Source: Suillus spraguei (lineage: Eukaryota; Basidiomycota; Agaricomycetes; Boletales; Suillaceae). From it: a stretch of 64,000 nucleotides of DNA. The stretch lies in contig JABCPU010000002.1 of assembly GCA_016800925.1 (NCBI GenBank), forward strand, positions 186,001-250,000. Direction: 5' to 3'. Below the pieces are notes generated by a model. That model was given only the letters and a program-made list of their open reading frames with translations. It did no database searches and was not told the DNA's origin. A program made the position numbers and the translations under genes. Below, piece after piece: positions 9,944 through 21,841 of this stretch. Within the stretch, counting starts at the first letter, position 1; every line of letters starts with the position of its first letter.

Positions 9944-12330
9944 CTAACGTCTTAACCATGTCCGCCTTGCCAGTGTGCCCGACTTTGACGAAGGCGAAAC
10001 ATCAGGCTGGTAGACCATCGAGGTGGGATACCAGACGAACATGGACCAACTTGAGCGATTTTCGACGTTGTTAGCCTGGTCAATGCAACGTGAACCAATC
10101 CACCCCCGGCGATACCACGAAGCATGAGCAGTTTTGCAGAAAGAGTGCAAGCTGCGATTTGAAGATGCCGTTAAATGCTTTCAACTCATTAAGGTCCCTG
10201 TCCTTCATGTCATACAGCAATGGTTCCTTTCCTTCCCACCAATGCGATAGCGTAACACAGCAGAAGTACGTCGCCACGACATCTTTGATGCGCCCCATTT
10301 GGTGATCTACGTATATCAATGATGACGACAAATGCTCCTTGTACTCTGTACTTGTTTTGAAGGCATCGATCTGTACCTCTCGATCGCATGAGCGCCCAGT
10401 AAAGATATCGAGTAGACGATGCGGTCTTCAGGCTGAGCCTTCATAGTTGAATAGCTCTTTCTGTTTCGATTGATGTATTATTGGCGCAGCTCTGGAGAAA
10501 GAGTCAAGCATGTTAAAGGATGTGGTTATGTAGGGAGCATACTTGTGTTTGTGTGTCAGGAGCATTTTCCAACTTGCGGTGCATGATTTTGAAGGCCTTG
10601 ATAGCTCCATCATATCGGTGTGCATCATTCAGCACCGCATGTTTCGACCGATATCCAATGTGAGATGAGGGGTTGAGTTCTATGGCCTGCGTATCACCAA
10701 AATGAGCGTCGAATACAAGATGGTAGCTGTCATTGCACCGTTTCCACGCCGAGGAGTATATCGTCCGATAGCATTTTCCCAATCTTGCCTTACTGCGTGT
10801 CACAAAGGTAGTATCGGTTGCAAAATCGAAGTCGATCGTCAGAGAGTAAAGTCCAATAACCTTATCGTAATTAGCCGCAGCGAGGGCAGCATCTCCGCTT
10901 GTAGCAAGGTAGTCACTTGGGCGACAGCATAAAGCACGTCGCAATCCTGCTTGAAAGCCAAGTAAGATGTGGTTGAGAATCACACGCGACTGACATCACC
11001 AAGACTTGCCAGTGGTTCAATCAAGGGAACGTGCTTTAGTAGCCTCATCAGCTGCATCCATCATATATCGGTATGTTTTGGCGGCTTCTGGAAGTCTACC
11101 CGCCCGAAGGAGCACATAGCACCAATTCTGGTGTGCAGTTCGCCATAAGGACTTCAGGTCCCACCCGAATAGTTAGAAAAAAACATAGTCAGGCCCGGAA
11201 AATTTATTTCCAGTTGCAGTCGCACTAAATAAACCTCAGTACCACCACGAAGACGTCATACTTAGAATGGATGACTGACACGGATGAGAAACAAATATTG
11301 TCGATAGCGGAAGTAAGTGATCGTAGCTTTGTTGTGACGCAGTCCATCCGCGTCATTCAAGCCCAATTAGACGTGCAAATAAGCTCAGAGTCAATGCATA
11401 GATCTGGACTTGACGGTATCAAGAACGCTCACGATTTGACAGGTAAGAGAATTTTATATTGGAATGAATGGTACCTTGGCTCTTGGACGCGCTGAACTAC
11501 CTCATCATGTTGTGTATTGAAGAGGGTATGGCCTGACAGCTGTCGTATAAGTAGCGAGTAACGTGGGATAGAGTTGACGTACCTTACAAGAGTAGAAGAC
11601 GAGTTTATAAGTCTGCGTCCACGTACATAGACGCAAGGTCAAATGCTTTCATCGCGTCTTGAAACTGTCGTTTTCCACAGTGGGTGATACAATCCATCAA
11701 GGATGGAATGCTGATGCTCTATAGTATCATATAAGTTAGTCTGTGTGAAAAAGATCTCGACGAAACTGTGCATCTCACGCGTCATCAAGTGCGCAGTCCC
11801 AGTCTGTTTCTCGCTTTGATAAACAAGCGATTCGCAAAAGAGTTGTAGTCATTACCATCGGCGCCGATATCTTGTGTTAACGAGCTGTCAGCAATGGGCA
11901 AGTCCCCAGTTATGCATGCATGCAGACCGTTGTCTTGATGGCGGGATTTGCATCACGCATGGTCAGATGCGTAGTGAGAATGAAGACTGGAAACATTCAG
12001 ACCGTTGAGCCTTGGCATCAAAATCTCGGATCAATACACGAGAAGACAAGGAAAGAACGGGAACTCACATTATCTGCCACCTGTTCCTTCAAAATGTCTT
12101 CCCGTAATACATACTTGGATACTGCAATTCTTGATAGTAGTATGTGGCGATGCCCGACTCATTGTCTTTAATACAACGCCATCTTCTGAGTCCTGCAAAC
12201 GAAGCTGTCCGTCGTAGGAGGCCGTCACTACACAGCGTCTATCGGAGAAGACTGCGGCTGCTAAGACATGATTCTCAAATGTTTGACTGGGCATGGTAAA
12301 TCGAATGGCGGTGTATTCTACATCCGCCAT
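9944..12330 (-). pseudogene. decayed WD40-TPR-HET family gene
   Basis: Pieces occur in the order expected for a basidiomycete NLR-like/HET-domain family. At 12330-12070 is a WD40 repeat (HVLAAAVFSDRRCVVTASYD ... GQLRLQDSEDGVVLKTM). At 10983-10513 is a TPR-like part (YLATSGDAALAAANYDKVIG, ATDTTFVTRSKARLGK, AIELNPSSHIGYRSKHAVL, RYDGAIKAFKIM). At about 10430-10080 come CDREVQIDAFKTSTEYKE and the HET-domain start (VVATYFCCVTLSHWWEGKEP). At 10150-9944 is HSFCKTAHASWYRRGW ... CIDQANNVE. The HET part changes frame at about 10155 (after KSQL) and stops at 9944, far short of a full domain, so the gene looks broken and 3'-truncated. Intact relatives are thought to act in self/non-self recognition or innate-type responses. 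Confidence 0.65.
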
Positions 12331-12819
12331 CTTGCTCGAGGCGGATAGTGTTGAGCACTAAACTTGCTGAAAAGCTTTTGTCGTGCGTGTGCCACGCTTC
12401 TTCACAACCTCAACCCATTTCGCATCTGAAGACATTGCAATGAGCAGAACCCTTTTGTTTATAGAAGCGGTAAGACACGTTGATATACAAGTTGGTTTGA
12501 TACAAGTATTGTTAGTCTCAAACTATGGCAAGCAGTAGTAGCCAGTGTACCATTCGCCTCAAACAAGGACCAGTATGATATTCCACGCGTTTGAGAACCC
12601 CTTCCGTTGAAGCTGCAAAAAAGCAGCGCTGGACTGAGCATATATAACTTTTCGTGGTCGGTAAAAAAAAAGAATAAAACCTGCGATTTCCACCCTTTAT
12701 ATGACCTGGGCACGTGGCTCTCGGCAATATGCGGCCAGCATTGAGAACAGTCTGCGTGTAGCACCAGTTATGCTCATCTTCTGTCACCCATTAGCACTGT
12801 CGTTGTACAGCGATTATTT
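12331..12819. other. divergent spacer
   Basis: Between the HET relic and UFE1. Minus frames at 12459-12787 have no family resemblance. The UFE1 promoter must lie here; an A-rich tract at 12661-12675 is the only visible feature. Confidence 0.35.
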
Positions 12820-14103
12820 ATGGGTTTCGTCAACCGCACCGCAGACTTTAAAGACATTCTTCAAGCGAAAAGCATTGTCCCACCGGACAAACGACGCAAG
12901 GGGTCTCTCCCACATGATGTCCCTAACACGAATGTATTTGGAAAACAATATTTAGAAGAAGCCTATACGATTGTATGTCACAACAATTTGTCTTACATTG
13001 GGGTTATCTTCTAACCTGATTGCACAGCTCAACCACATCAGCACTCTCACTCGTATGCTTTCTAGCATACGGAAGCCTTACCTGAGTGTAGACGCACACA
13101 CTGTGCCACTCTCGCGACATGGTTCCCATGCCATCGATTTGAGCGACTCTACAAAATCGTGGTCGGGAATACGTTACCTTACAGACGAGGAGCGGGACCA
13201 GGTTGACCTGCAGGCACGTGTCGTTCTCAGTAGGTGTGCAGACAGAGTCAAGGAAATGGAGACACTCGAAAAGCGTGCGGTCTGTTTCTAATCGTTGTTC
13301 CTGAAACGACCACTGAAAATTAATTGTTTTCTACAGGTCGTGCTGAGCTCGCTGCAAGTAACGTGAATCCCTTGACACGCTTCCTGCCCGCCCGTCTGAA
13401 GAGCAACAATTCAACGATACTTTCGGATTTCACAGCAGCACATCACTCTAGTATCACGTGGTATCTCAGCAGGCGTCTTACAGAAGCCAGCCAGACTCAA
13501 AAAGAAATGCAGGAGGAACGTGTCAAGCGTCAACTTGAACGCACGCGAACTCTAGGATCCAGTGCGGCGCAAGAGGCAATGAATATCGTCTCCAAGGGGC
13601 CTGCGCAACATCAACAGCGCGTTGGCGGAGGGGGCGACAGCTGGTTGGAAGGCGCTTCATCAGCACTCGTCTCAGGCATCGCCGCTACCATCGGGAGCAG
13701 CCGCTCTGCTGCTCAGCCGAGAACGCTTACTCCTGCTTCATCATTAGGTGATCTGGAGGGAGACGACGATGATATTGAGCTTTCGCAGTCTCAGATACTT
13801 CAATTCGAGACAGAGAATGCAAATATTCTCCGATCCGTCCAGGACACGCTTGAGTCCGTACAACAAGCCGAGGCACGATTGATGGATATCAGTAACCTCC
13901 AAATGGAACTGATGACACATCTTACACAGCAAACGGAGCTGACTGACCAATTATACGAGGACGCGATTGCGACGACATCTACGGTAGAGAAGGGTAACGT
14001 GCAGCTGAGAGAGGCACGTAGACGTGCCAAGGACAGTCGAATATTTATACTTGTCTTCCTGATCGGAGCCAGCTTCTCCTTGCTTTTCCTCCACTTTTAC
14101 TAG
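12820..14103 (+). CDS. UFE1: ER t-SNARE, syntaxin-18/Ufe1 type
   Basis: Qa-SNARE for retrograde Golgi-to-ER fusion and ER homotypic fusion. Exon 1 (12820-12972) starts MGFVNRTADFKDILQAKSIV, the N-terminal syntaxin-18 signature. Exon 2 from 13028 (LNHISTLTRMLSSIRKPYLS, IRYLTDEERDQVDLQARVVL) continues the Habc region. Exon 3, to 14103, includes FLPARLKSNN, a disordered Ser/Gly part, then the SNARE coiled coil ending QQTELTDQLYEDAIATTSTV and a C-terminal tail anchor (IFILVFLIGASFSLLFLHFY). The exon 2/3 junction is ambiguous: joining ...LEKR to RAELAASN or ...LEKRA to LAASN both keep the frame. It converges on TVP38 with 134 bp between stops. Confidence 0.9.
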
Positions 14104-14237
14104 CGAGTTATCATTCGTGTATGCATGACTTTCTATAGTTATAGATGTGTAGTGATCATAAAAGCTAGCTTAATCCGATGTTCCATAATTGTTTGCATTC
14201 CACTCAGTAAGCTCACCAAGGAACTGGGTGTCAAACT

Positions 14238-15428
14238 CTACGGAGAACTCAAAGACTCAGACCCCAACAAAGGCGCTTCCTCAGCTGCCTCTGCAGCGAG
14301 CTCGTCACGCTCTGACGGGCTGTCACGTAGGCCCTTGATCTCCTTCTGCATGTAATGATAGAGCAGCCTGTATAGGGTAAGTAGAACTCTGTTATTAATA
14401 GTGATAACCTGAACACGAACGAGCTGGCTAAAACAGATATCAAGATACCGCCAACAACTAGAAGGCTGTTAACAATTTTTGTTTCTGTACGCCATGAATC
14501 AACGAAAGTGGAATGTTATGATGTGTATTCTTACGGGTATCCATATGATTTCTCTGTTCGCCGTCTGAGAGTCTAGCAATACGAGATCCGACGAACACGT
14601 AAACCATAACCTTCGGGAGGAGAAACAAACTCGCTGTGAAGAACTGGAACAATGACACCGACGCTATGCTCTAATATGAATGAGTTAGATCCAAACCAGT
14701 AAATAACTCGAAAATCTTACTGCGAATAGCGTATTTGACCAAGCCCATGGTGGGAATGAAGAGATACGGATGAGAATGATCATGGGCATGCCTCTTGATC
14801 GCTGTAGGAGTCTTTTGCTAAGCAAGTATGCTGAGGTCAATGAAACACACTAACTATCACAGTTTCTAGAGCCTGCCATTTCTCATTAGTAGAAGTCCAT
14901 GAGCGCAGCCTCTTGCTGAACATGATCCGAAGGGTAACAAAAACTATGGCAGAACCTGCCAGTGATCCGAATGCTGCAGGGAAGAAGCCTTGCAGACCGT
15001 ATGTGAAACCGAACAAGTTAAGAAGCGTGGTATGTGCAATGAAAGGGGGGAATGATGCAACGACTGAGGGAAATTAGCATGTTCGAATTCGTCGGATTTG
15101 AAAGTGTACAAAACATGCTTACTCATGATAGCGATAAGAATTGTGTACCCATATGGAAGATGTCGGATGTCTTGGGCGACGTTGTACATGAATTGAGCAA
15201 TGCGAGCCGGAGTAACCAGAATAATAAATGCGGACAAGCTGAAATAGAAGAATAGAATGAACCATATCAAAGCCTGCCACAGCAGCAGCATAAGTTGACA
15301 AGAGAACGCTAATATTCAACAATGTCTGACGTCACCTTTCCAATTAGACTGAGTTTTTGATATCTCGAGCTAGCTGACTGTAAGAGACCCTTGACAAACC
15401 GAGCCGCCCTTGTAAACGCGACTAACAT
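14238..15428 (-). CDS. TVP38: Golgi membrane protein Tvp38 (VTT/SNARE-associated family)
   Basis: Multi-pass protein of the DedA/VTT family (TMEM64, Tvp38). Likely start ATG 15428 (MLVAFTRAARFVKGLLQSAS). Membrane exons follow: ALIWFILFFYFSLSAFIILV, then LFGFTYGLQGFFPAAFGSLA, then GSAIVFVTLRIMFSKRLRSW. The conserved core is ASVSLFQFFTASLFLLPKVM then VYVFVGSRIARLSDGEQRNH. The last exons give GGILISVLASSFVF and the soluble tail LYHYMQKEIKGLRDS...EEAPLLGSESLSSP to the TAG at 14238. Upstream codons are also open, so the N-terminus could be longer. It is divergent from the LOA1-like gene (211 bp). Family members act in Golgi membrane organisation and some VTT proteins scramble lipids; the exact role here is inferred. 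Confidence 0.85.
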
Positions 15429-15639
15429 ATTTGAGCGAAAGAAGGCTTTGGTGATTGTTGGGTGATTGCGAGGTCTAGTGTCAGGTTGGGAACAGAGGGG
15501 ATTAAAGGCTCGCAGTTTATGTAGTGCCAAATATGGCAAAGCCGGCGGGCCGCGCATGTTTATAGTCCTTGTCGTGGGCACGCTCCTTACTATAGTCACC
15601 AACGTTCACGTGGAATCGCCAGTGGGCAGCAGCAGCTGG

Positions 15640-17059
15640 ATGGAGAAATTCTCTTCTTTCCGAGTAATCAGCTCCACTGTCAGACTTGCTTTGTGCTCAC
15701 CTTTTGTTTCATAGGATCCTGGAACTGGTATTCAGGCTAGTACTTGCACGATCAAAATATATCATATGTGGCTCACTCCCGTACTTAGCCTTTCCTTGTG
15801 CCAGTTCCACCACAAGAACGCGACCTCTTTATCACTATTCTGATACCCATCAGAGCGGTCGTTGCTGTAACACGAATTGCCGTGATTGTTGTGCTTATTT
15901 CAATCCATTTTGTCTTGGTTCATGTGATCGGCTTCATCTGTGTGAGTGGCCGCAAAGTTCACAGTTACCAATTTGCTCAGAAAAACAGCGTCCTATTCCG
16001 CCATTACAAGATGTAATCTCATGGCTGGGCACCGTCATGCTTGCGCGCTTGGCTCTCTACGTGATAGGATTTTGGTCGATGCCGACGGAACTTATTGCTC
16101 GAAAAAGAGGGTCAGCTTTATGTTGGATCGATTTTTGAGATGGGTGCTCACCAAAAATTCAGAAAAATTCTTGATAACAAATGGAATCCAAGGGCAGGGG
16201 ACCTTATAGTATCAAACTGGTCTTCTTGGATAGAAGTCCTTTGGCTGGCGTACCAGTAGGTGCTCGATTGTGTTTGCAATTTTTTCTGACGAGTCATGCA
16301 AGATATAACCCGTTGTTTGTGTTGCCTGTTGCAAATACACCCACAGCATCTTCCGCCAGAGATGCATCGTCAATATCGTACACTCCAGGACGAAAGACAG
16401 GGACAGGATCTGCAGCTATATCTTCTTTTGACCGTGTATTAAGCTCACCAGAAGCATTCGCGGCTTTCGTCAGGTGTCTTTATTGGAGATAATATCTTCA
16501 ACTGGAAATACACCGTCGGCTCCTTCCTCTGTGCCTTCGCGTAGTCTTGATGATATTCGCCATTCAGCGCGTAGCCCCGTTGTAGTATTTCCTGAATGCA
16601 CAACCAGCAACGGCAGGGGCCTGCTTCGATTCGCTGATGTCTTTAATGGTGCAAGTGTTCCTACGAAGGGCTACAGCCTTTTCTTGATGTGTGTGAGGTA
16701 AGTCACATTCCTTCACTCATATTGTTGTATCTAACCAGTTCTAGATACGATCCACCGACACCATCGCAACCCTCTTTGTCGCACTCGGTCCCAGATGCTA
16801 CATCAACCCACTGCGACACCTGTTCCAAATCTGCACCAGTCTTTCTCCACAATCTATCTCAATTCGCCAACTTCCGCTCTCAGAATCACCTAGTTCTCAG
16901 CTCTTCATGGTCAATGAGGTGGTTCCTGAACCACGTTCTGATGTGCTTGCCGAAGTCTGTGCTGTGCTTATAGCAAGAATGGGCAAAATAAAAAGAGTCG
17001 GTTTTGGATGGGAGGACAAATACGCCTTTTTGGAGTTCTATCGTGGAAGGCGACGATGA
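15640..17059 (+). CDS. LOA1: lysophosphatidic acid acyltransferase, Loa1/Vps66-like
   Basis: ER/lipid-droplet acyltransferase expected to make phosphatidic acid from lysophosphatidic acid. Two tiny exons open it: 15640-15663 (MEKFSSFR) and 15715-15735 (DPGTGIQ). The second ends at a GC donor (CAG|GCTAGT). Exon 3 starts at 15789 (PFLVPVPPQERDLFITILIP) and leads into membrane segments (AVIVVLISIHFVLVHVIGFI; ARLALYVIGFW). Catalytic-region text is AGDLIVSNWSSWIEVLWLAY, then YNPLFVLPVANT, then PVVVFPECTTSNGRGLLRFA. The Glu-Cys in FPECTT, where most LPAATs have Glu-Gly, fits the Loa1 branch. The end is KIKRVGFGWEDKYAFLEFYR, TGA 17057-17059. The usual HX4D box is not seen as such; NWSSWIE occupies its place. 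It converges on the Zn2Cys6 gene. Confidence 0.85.
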
Positions 17060-17303
17060 TCTAAGATGGCCTGTTCAGCTATTTGATTACGTGGAAAACT
17101 TAGTGGTTATCTTTGTGGAGAACTGTAACTTACCCATGATCTACGGCCAAATGAATCCTCTTGACTGTAGATCCCTTGCAAATCATTTAATCTTTGGTTC
17201 AAGACGAAGAATCACTACATTAAATAGAGAGCCGCTTGAATAATATAAGGTTTCAAAATGTAATAATAACTTAAAACTACATCAACGAAGAAGAGGAAAT
17301 TTT

Positions 17304-20300
17304 TTAGATATCTGTCATAAGGTCATAGCTCTGAGATCCATCCCAAATACCAGAATCCCGCATGAACGATTTCCATCGTTCATCCATACCAGACTCTCCA
17401 GAAAGGAAAAGGTCAGCAAGATCATCATCAACTCTGACGCTCGTTGGATCAAACAAACTGGATTGTGGGAGGGGGTTTTGAACAGATGAGACTGACGTGG
17501 ATGTCCGGGGGATAGCGGAGGGATATATCACGGGCGCGGGGCCTGGTATCATAAATTCGGGTGGAGGAGGCAAAGAAAATGCATCCCACTGATTTTGGAA
17601 GGTTGCAGATGCATCCCCTGTGGGATGTGGCATTGATGAGGGAGGAAGCATTTTCAGAAATTCCACAAGCATGGGATGGACGTCAGGGATGGAATCTGAA
17701 GGTGAGTTGCCATCATCAGACGCCGAGGGGGTACTCGCGGTGGAATGCGATAGAGGAACAGACGATGATACTTTCTTACGGTTCTGCGAAAGGATCTTGG
17801 TGACGAGAACACGAGTCTGCCCACCAAACATGGTAAGTTCGTCATCACCGCCCACCTCCGGAAGGAGGGAGGATAGATTGCCCTGGTTGTTGAATGTCGT
17901 TCCACTGCGATGTTTTTCAAGTGCTTGATAGGCTTTCAGCTTGAGTTTGTTTAGAATAGCCTGAGAAATCGCATGAATAGTAAGATACATTAAGACAGCA
18001 AAATTTTGAATGATGTGTACCAAACCATGACGAGCGCGACTTGATGTCTCTGATCCCCGTGAAAACATTTCCACTGCAAGGTTCAACTCATGCCACGCAG
18101 CAGGAGCCATAGTCGTCGATGGTGCTCGGGTAACAATGGATCCAACAATTACCTGTGCCTGCTTGAGTACCACATCATGTATTAAGTCGATTACGTACAG
18201 CTGCAGACAACAGATGGCTCCAGATAGCCCACCAACGCATGAAGAGGTCCGGAAATACTTGGAAGTTAAGGACAGTAGTCTTTATCGTTGCCGACGCACA
18301 ACGATATGCAGCGAGGAATGAGGGAGCGTAGGGACTGCGGAGAGGATTTGTGGGAAAGTCAAGCAAGGCTTGTGCAAAAAAGCTACGATGAATGAACAAC
18401 ATTGCTGTGAAGACGTCAGGTAGGACCGAAGGTCATTGCATCCAAGGAGCTTACTTGTTGTTCTGAACTGGAAAAGGAGGCGGCCACGAATATAAGCTGA
18501 TGGAGTGGTGTAGTCCTCTTGGACGCTAGAACGATAAAGGTTTAAAGACGGAGGCAAGACTTGCTCGCGAACTTTTCTGTCAAGTTCTAGGATAGTGTCG
18601 TAACGTGGAAGTTCTGCACTTAGCGTTAATTCTGTGACTTGTGAGACTACGTCTCTCGTGAAAGTATGCTTCCATCGCCAAACTACCAAAAATAGAATGA
18701 TTCAACGAAATAGGAGGGGTAATAGTCAGAACTCACACCCAGTTTCGACCTCTCCTTGATCATTCATGGTTGTCGTCTCGTCTTCAGGAAACTCACAGTC
18801 TACGTACGATAACCTGTTCGACGGAGGACGACCCAGAGCGAGACTCTAACCAAATCGTCAAAACCATGTAAAAGTGCAAGAAATATCACCCACGTGGTAG
18901 AAATCCGCAGAAAAGATTTCCCAGAATAGAATACGTCGACGCTGAACAATTTTCGGGCTCATATTAAATCGAGAAGGGTCCCGGTCTATGCAAGGAATGA
19001 AGGCTGATGAAAATGAGGTCATAGACAAATACTCACGAAGACCCATCTGAAAAAGACACAGTCAATGTCATGTTCAAGAAGGCTAAACCACAAACATACG
19101 CTCTGGGCCAATTTGCTGGCAAGGGCAATGACAGACCATGCGCTGCTTAATGCGTATTGCCTGCCCCTGTTGCTGTAACAGTATCCCATCCCAGCCAGAG
19201 CTTGAATAGTGTGAATAGTTGGTGATTCGAAAACTGAACGGAGTGATAATGCCACACGGCCAAGATGGAAGTAGTCCTCTGCTTCCTGATTACATGATGG
19301 CAACGTCAAATCCATGAGAGCGCCCTGCGCAAAGACCATATAGAGCACGGCAATAGTATGTTCAGGGCAGTCTGCCTTAGATTCAGATGTGTTATTCTGT
19401 CTCTGCTGAGCAAGGGCGTAAACAGGTGACAGAATATCATCAATCAGCTCGTCTCGTTGGATTGGTCGAAATATCCAAGCGGCGTGTTCCATATATGTCT
19501 CGCAGAGTGCACTAGCCCGCGGGTATGGTGGTAAAAGGCTTAATAATGAGCCCAGGATACTTTGATACTGATCATGGTCTGGAATACCAGTCAAACTGAA
19601 GGGGATACTTGACTCCAATAGAGATACGTTCGCAGACATGCTCGGAAGCTCGTCTGGTTGTAAGGATGAAGTACCATCGAGTTCAGCGCCAGCCTACCAG
19701 AATGCGATAAAATTAACTGTTCCTAGCTTTTTCAAGCCAACACACCATGAATAAAGTCTGTTGGGTTCAAGTTACCGTAACTAAGCGTTCAAGTTCACGA
19801 AAGGAAGTAGAAGAATGGTATTACCTCTGAACCTGCAGAAAGCCCAAAGTAATTTGACTCTCCTCCATCACCGATAGTTAAAGTACCGACTGAATTTATG
19901 GGGACATTACTGCTTTCATGTGTGGCATCATTGCTAGACCTTGGAGCTTCTGGTCCAAATTTTATGGAAAGTAGATCGTCGGTAAGAAGTGGATGGACCT
20001 CTTCGGACACACCCTCTTGAAAAATGGATAGTGCATCTTCGAGTTGTCGAATTCTTTGGCCCATCTCCACAATCTTGCGGTGCAGGTGTTCTGTGTCTGC
20101 AAGGACGAAACTAGTAATGACTCAGCACGGTCGAATGTGCAGGGAGAAAAAAGTATATACCGAGTACCCTGCCCAGTAGAAAGACTCCCTGTAGGTGTCA
20201 GAATGATGTTAGGGGCTGATTGATTGCATGACAACTGGACATGACCATTTGGGCAGATGGTTGGGCAGCCTCGACGAACGCAAGATCCACAAGGTACTTT

Positions 20301-20495
20301 CTTATCGCATTTTAGCTTCAATCTTCACGCAACACATCAGGAAAGTTCAAAATTCGAAAGACAGGAAAACCTTCTGCACTCTGCGCACGAGATTTCACCA
20401 CGAGCGCGCTTGAGTTCTGTTTCCTCCTCATTCACTGCTTTGCGAGATGTGCGACGCGGAGCATTCAGGTAGTTCTTCGATGTGTCCGCCGGCAT
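17304..20495 (-). CDS. Zn2Cys6 transcription factor with fungal_trans domain
   Basis: Nuclear DNA-binding regulator, apparently full length. Start ATG 20495 (MPADTSKNYLNAPRRTSRKA). Exon 1 ends ISCAECRR; the intron acceptor before ATTGAAG restores RLKLKCDKKVPCGSC and VRRGCPTICPNG, the basidiomycete-type cluster with eight residues before the last Cys. A short coiled coil follows (MGQRIRQLEDALSIFQEGVS). The middle-homology region includes LCETYMEHAAWIFRPIQRDE, TIAVLYMVFAQGALMDLTLP, YFHLGRVALSLRSVFESPTI, HTIQALAGMGYCYSNRGR, and RRRILFWEIFSADFY (the usual W/R-rich helix). The C-terminal exon (about 18170-17304) is Ser/Pro-rich and ends SQSYDLMTDI. Several small introns separate these blocks. Target genes cannot be read; the divergent neighbour is the expansin-like gene (283 bp). 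Confidence 0.9.
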
Positions 20496-20778
20496 AGATG
20501 TGATCGGAATGCGGTCAAAAGTTAGAAGTGCTTGTTCACCAAAGAATGATGAAAGGAACTACTTTAAGATTTGATACGATGATAGAGCAAAGGGGCCGAG
20601 CACTGAGCCGAAGTAGTCGCTTATTATCACGTGCAGAAATCAAAAGTCACATGACTGAAACGCGTCCGCCGACCAGTTCGAATTCGAGCGACTTTTAGCA
20701 ACAATCGACATCGCAGGAGACATCACGATTGCTCGCCCACATATTTGTAGCCTTTTATTCACCAATATTACTATAGAC

Positions 20779-21755
20779 ATGCGCTGGCTTGCAACTGTCT
20801 TCACAATGCAGGTCCTTGCTTCGCTGGTCGAAGCAGCCATAATGAATATTACCGACACACGGGGTGTACGAGACAACCGATACGCTAAAGCGCACTACCT
20901 ACCTGAATCACATTCCTTCGACCCAAGAGACGGATGGGAACCGGTCAATATCTCCAATCTGAACTACAAGTATCTCGCATCAAGCCACAAGGATCACTCC
21001 TTCCATAGAGCACTGCGCAGGTCATCCCAAAATAACACATCTGTCGGCATCAGAACGTCAAAATACAAGGAAAAGAACGCAAAAACCTCAAACACAACCA
21101 CAACTACTGGATTTTTAGGAACTGTAGTCTCAAGCCTTGCTTCTATCTTTGCAGGATGTATAGGCAAGGGACCCTCGGAGGGCGTCACCATAACTTGGTA
21201 TGTGATCTCGCCAGTACTACAGTTGATCTCACGCGGTTATGTTGGTCAGGTATACTGGCCATGACCTAGAGAATCCCAGTTGTTGGAGTAACGGAGGATG
21301 GGCACCAACAGTAAGCATGTGTGTGCATGAAGCTGTGATCGAATCTGATAACTATAACTCTCAACAGGACAAGTCTTTCGTGGGTGCTGTCACCTTGGAT
21401 GGTTGGACGACAAAGCCACAATGCTTCGAGTTCGTCGAACGTGAGTTGGAAACTTGTTCTAAGTTTGGTGTCGCGATACATTTGATCGTGATCTTAGTCT
21501 GCAACGGCAAGGCGTGCATATTTATTCGTGTCGTGGACACCTGTGCTGGGTGCGCCAAAGGATCTCGGCACGTTGACCTCACCAGGGCAGCATTCAGCGA
21601 GCTAGCGAGTCTGGATGAGGGCGTACTGACCGTGCAGATGCGACAAGCAACATATCCTAATATTTGGTAAGCAAAACGCATCCCAAGGAGCTGCACAACT
21701 GAATAGTCATGACAGGGACAATGACTTGTGGGGGCCACAGACCGCCAAATCCTGA
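20779..21755 (+). CDS. secreted expansin-like protein (RlpA-like double-psi beta-barrel)
   Basis: The N-terminus MRWLATVFTMQVLASLVEAA reads as a signal peptide. About 115 residues of Ser/Thr/Lys-rich linker follow, then a barwin/RlpA-type double-psi barrel assembled from five exons. Blocks are GVTITWYTGHDLENPSCWSN, GGWAPT, DKSFVGAVTLDGWTTKPQCF, EFVELCNGKACIFIRVVDTC, AGCAKGSRHVDLTRAAFSEL and GVLTVQMRQATYPNIWDNDL, ending QTAKS. Splices such as ACTTG|gtatgt...cag|GTATAC keep the frame exactly. The conserved Cys set and the VDTCxGC...HVDLT signature are present. Such proteins in wood- and litter-decay fungi are thought to loosen cell-wall polysaccharides, but without the second expansin domain no enzymatic activity should be assumed. 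Confidence 0.88.
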
Positions 21756-21841
21756 TCCGTTCAGTGCTGTACAGAAACTGTTCCTCTGACACTTGTACCG
21801 CTAGATACTTGCGAGTACGACATTAGAATTATTCCTACCAA

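Noticed and set aside
9633..9947. 104-codon plus frame as a gene
   Set aside because: No recognisable motif, overlaps the end of the HET relic, and composition is odd; left as an unrecognised frame.
15798..16016. Start of the acyltransferase at ATG 15798
   Set aside because: Two upstream micro-exons join in frame and give a better N-terminus (MEKFSSFR-DPGTGIQ-PFLVPVPP).
20779..21755. Endoglucanase (GH45) identity for the expansin-like protein
   Set aside because: The double-psi barrel is shared, but the VDTCAGC...HVDLT signature and small size fit RlpA/expansin-like proteins and no catalytic Asp pair is evident.
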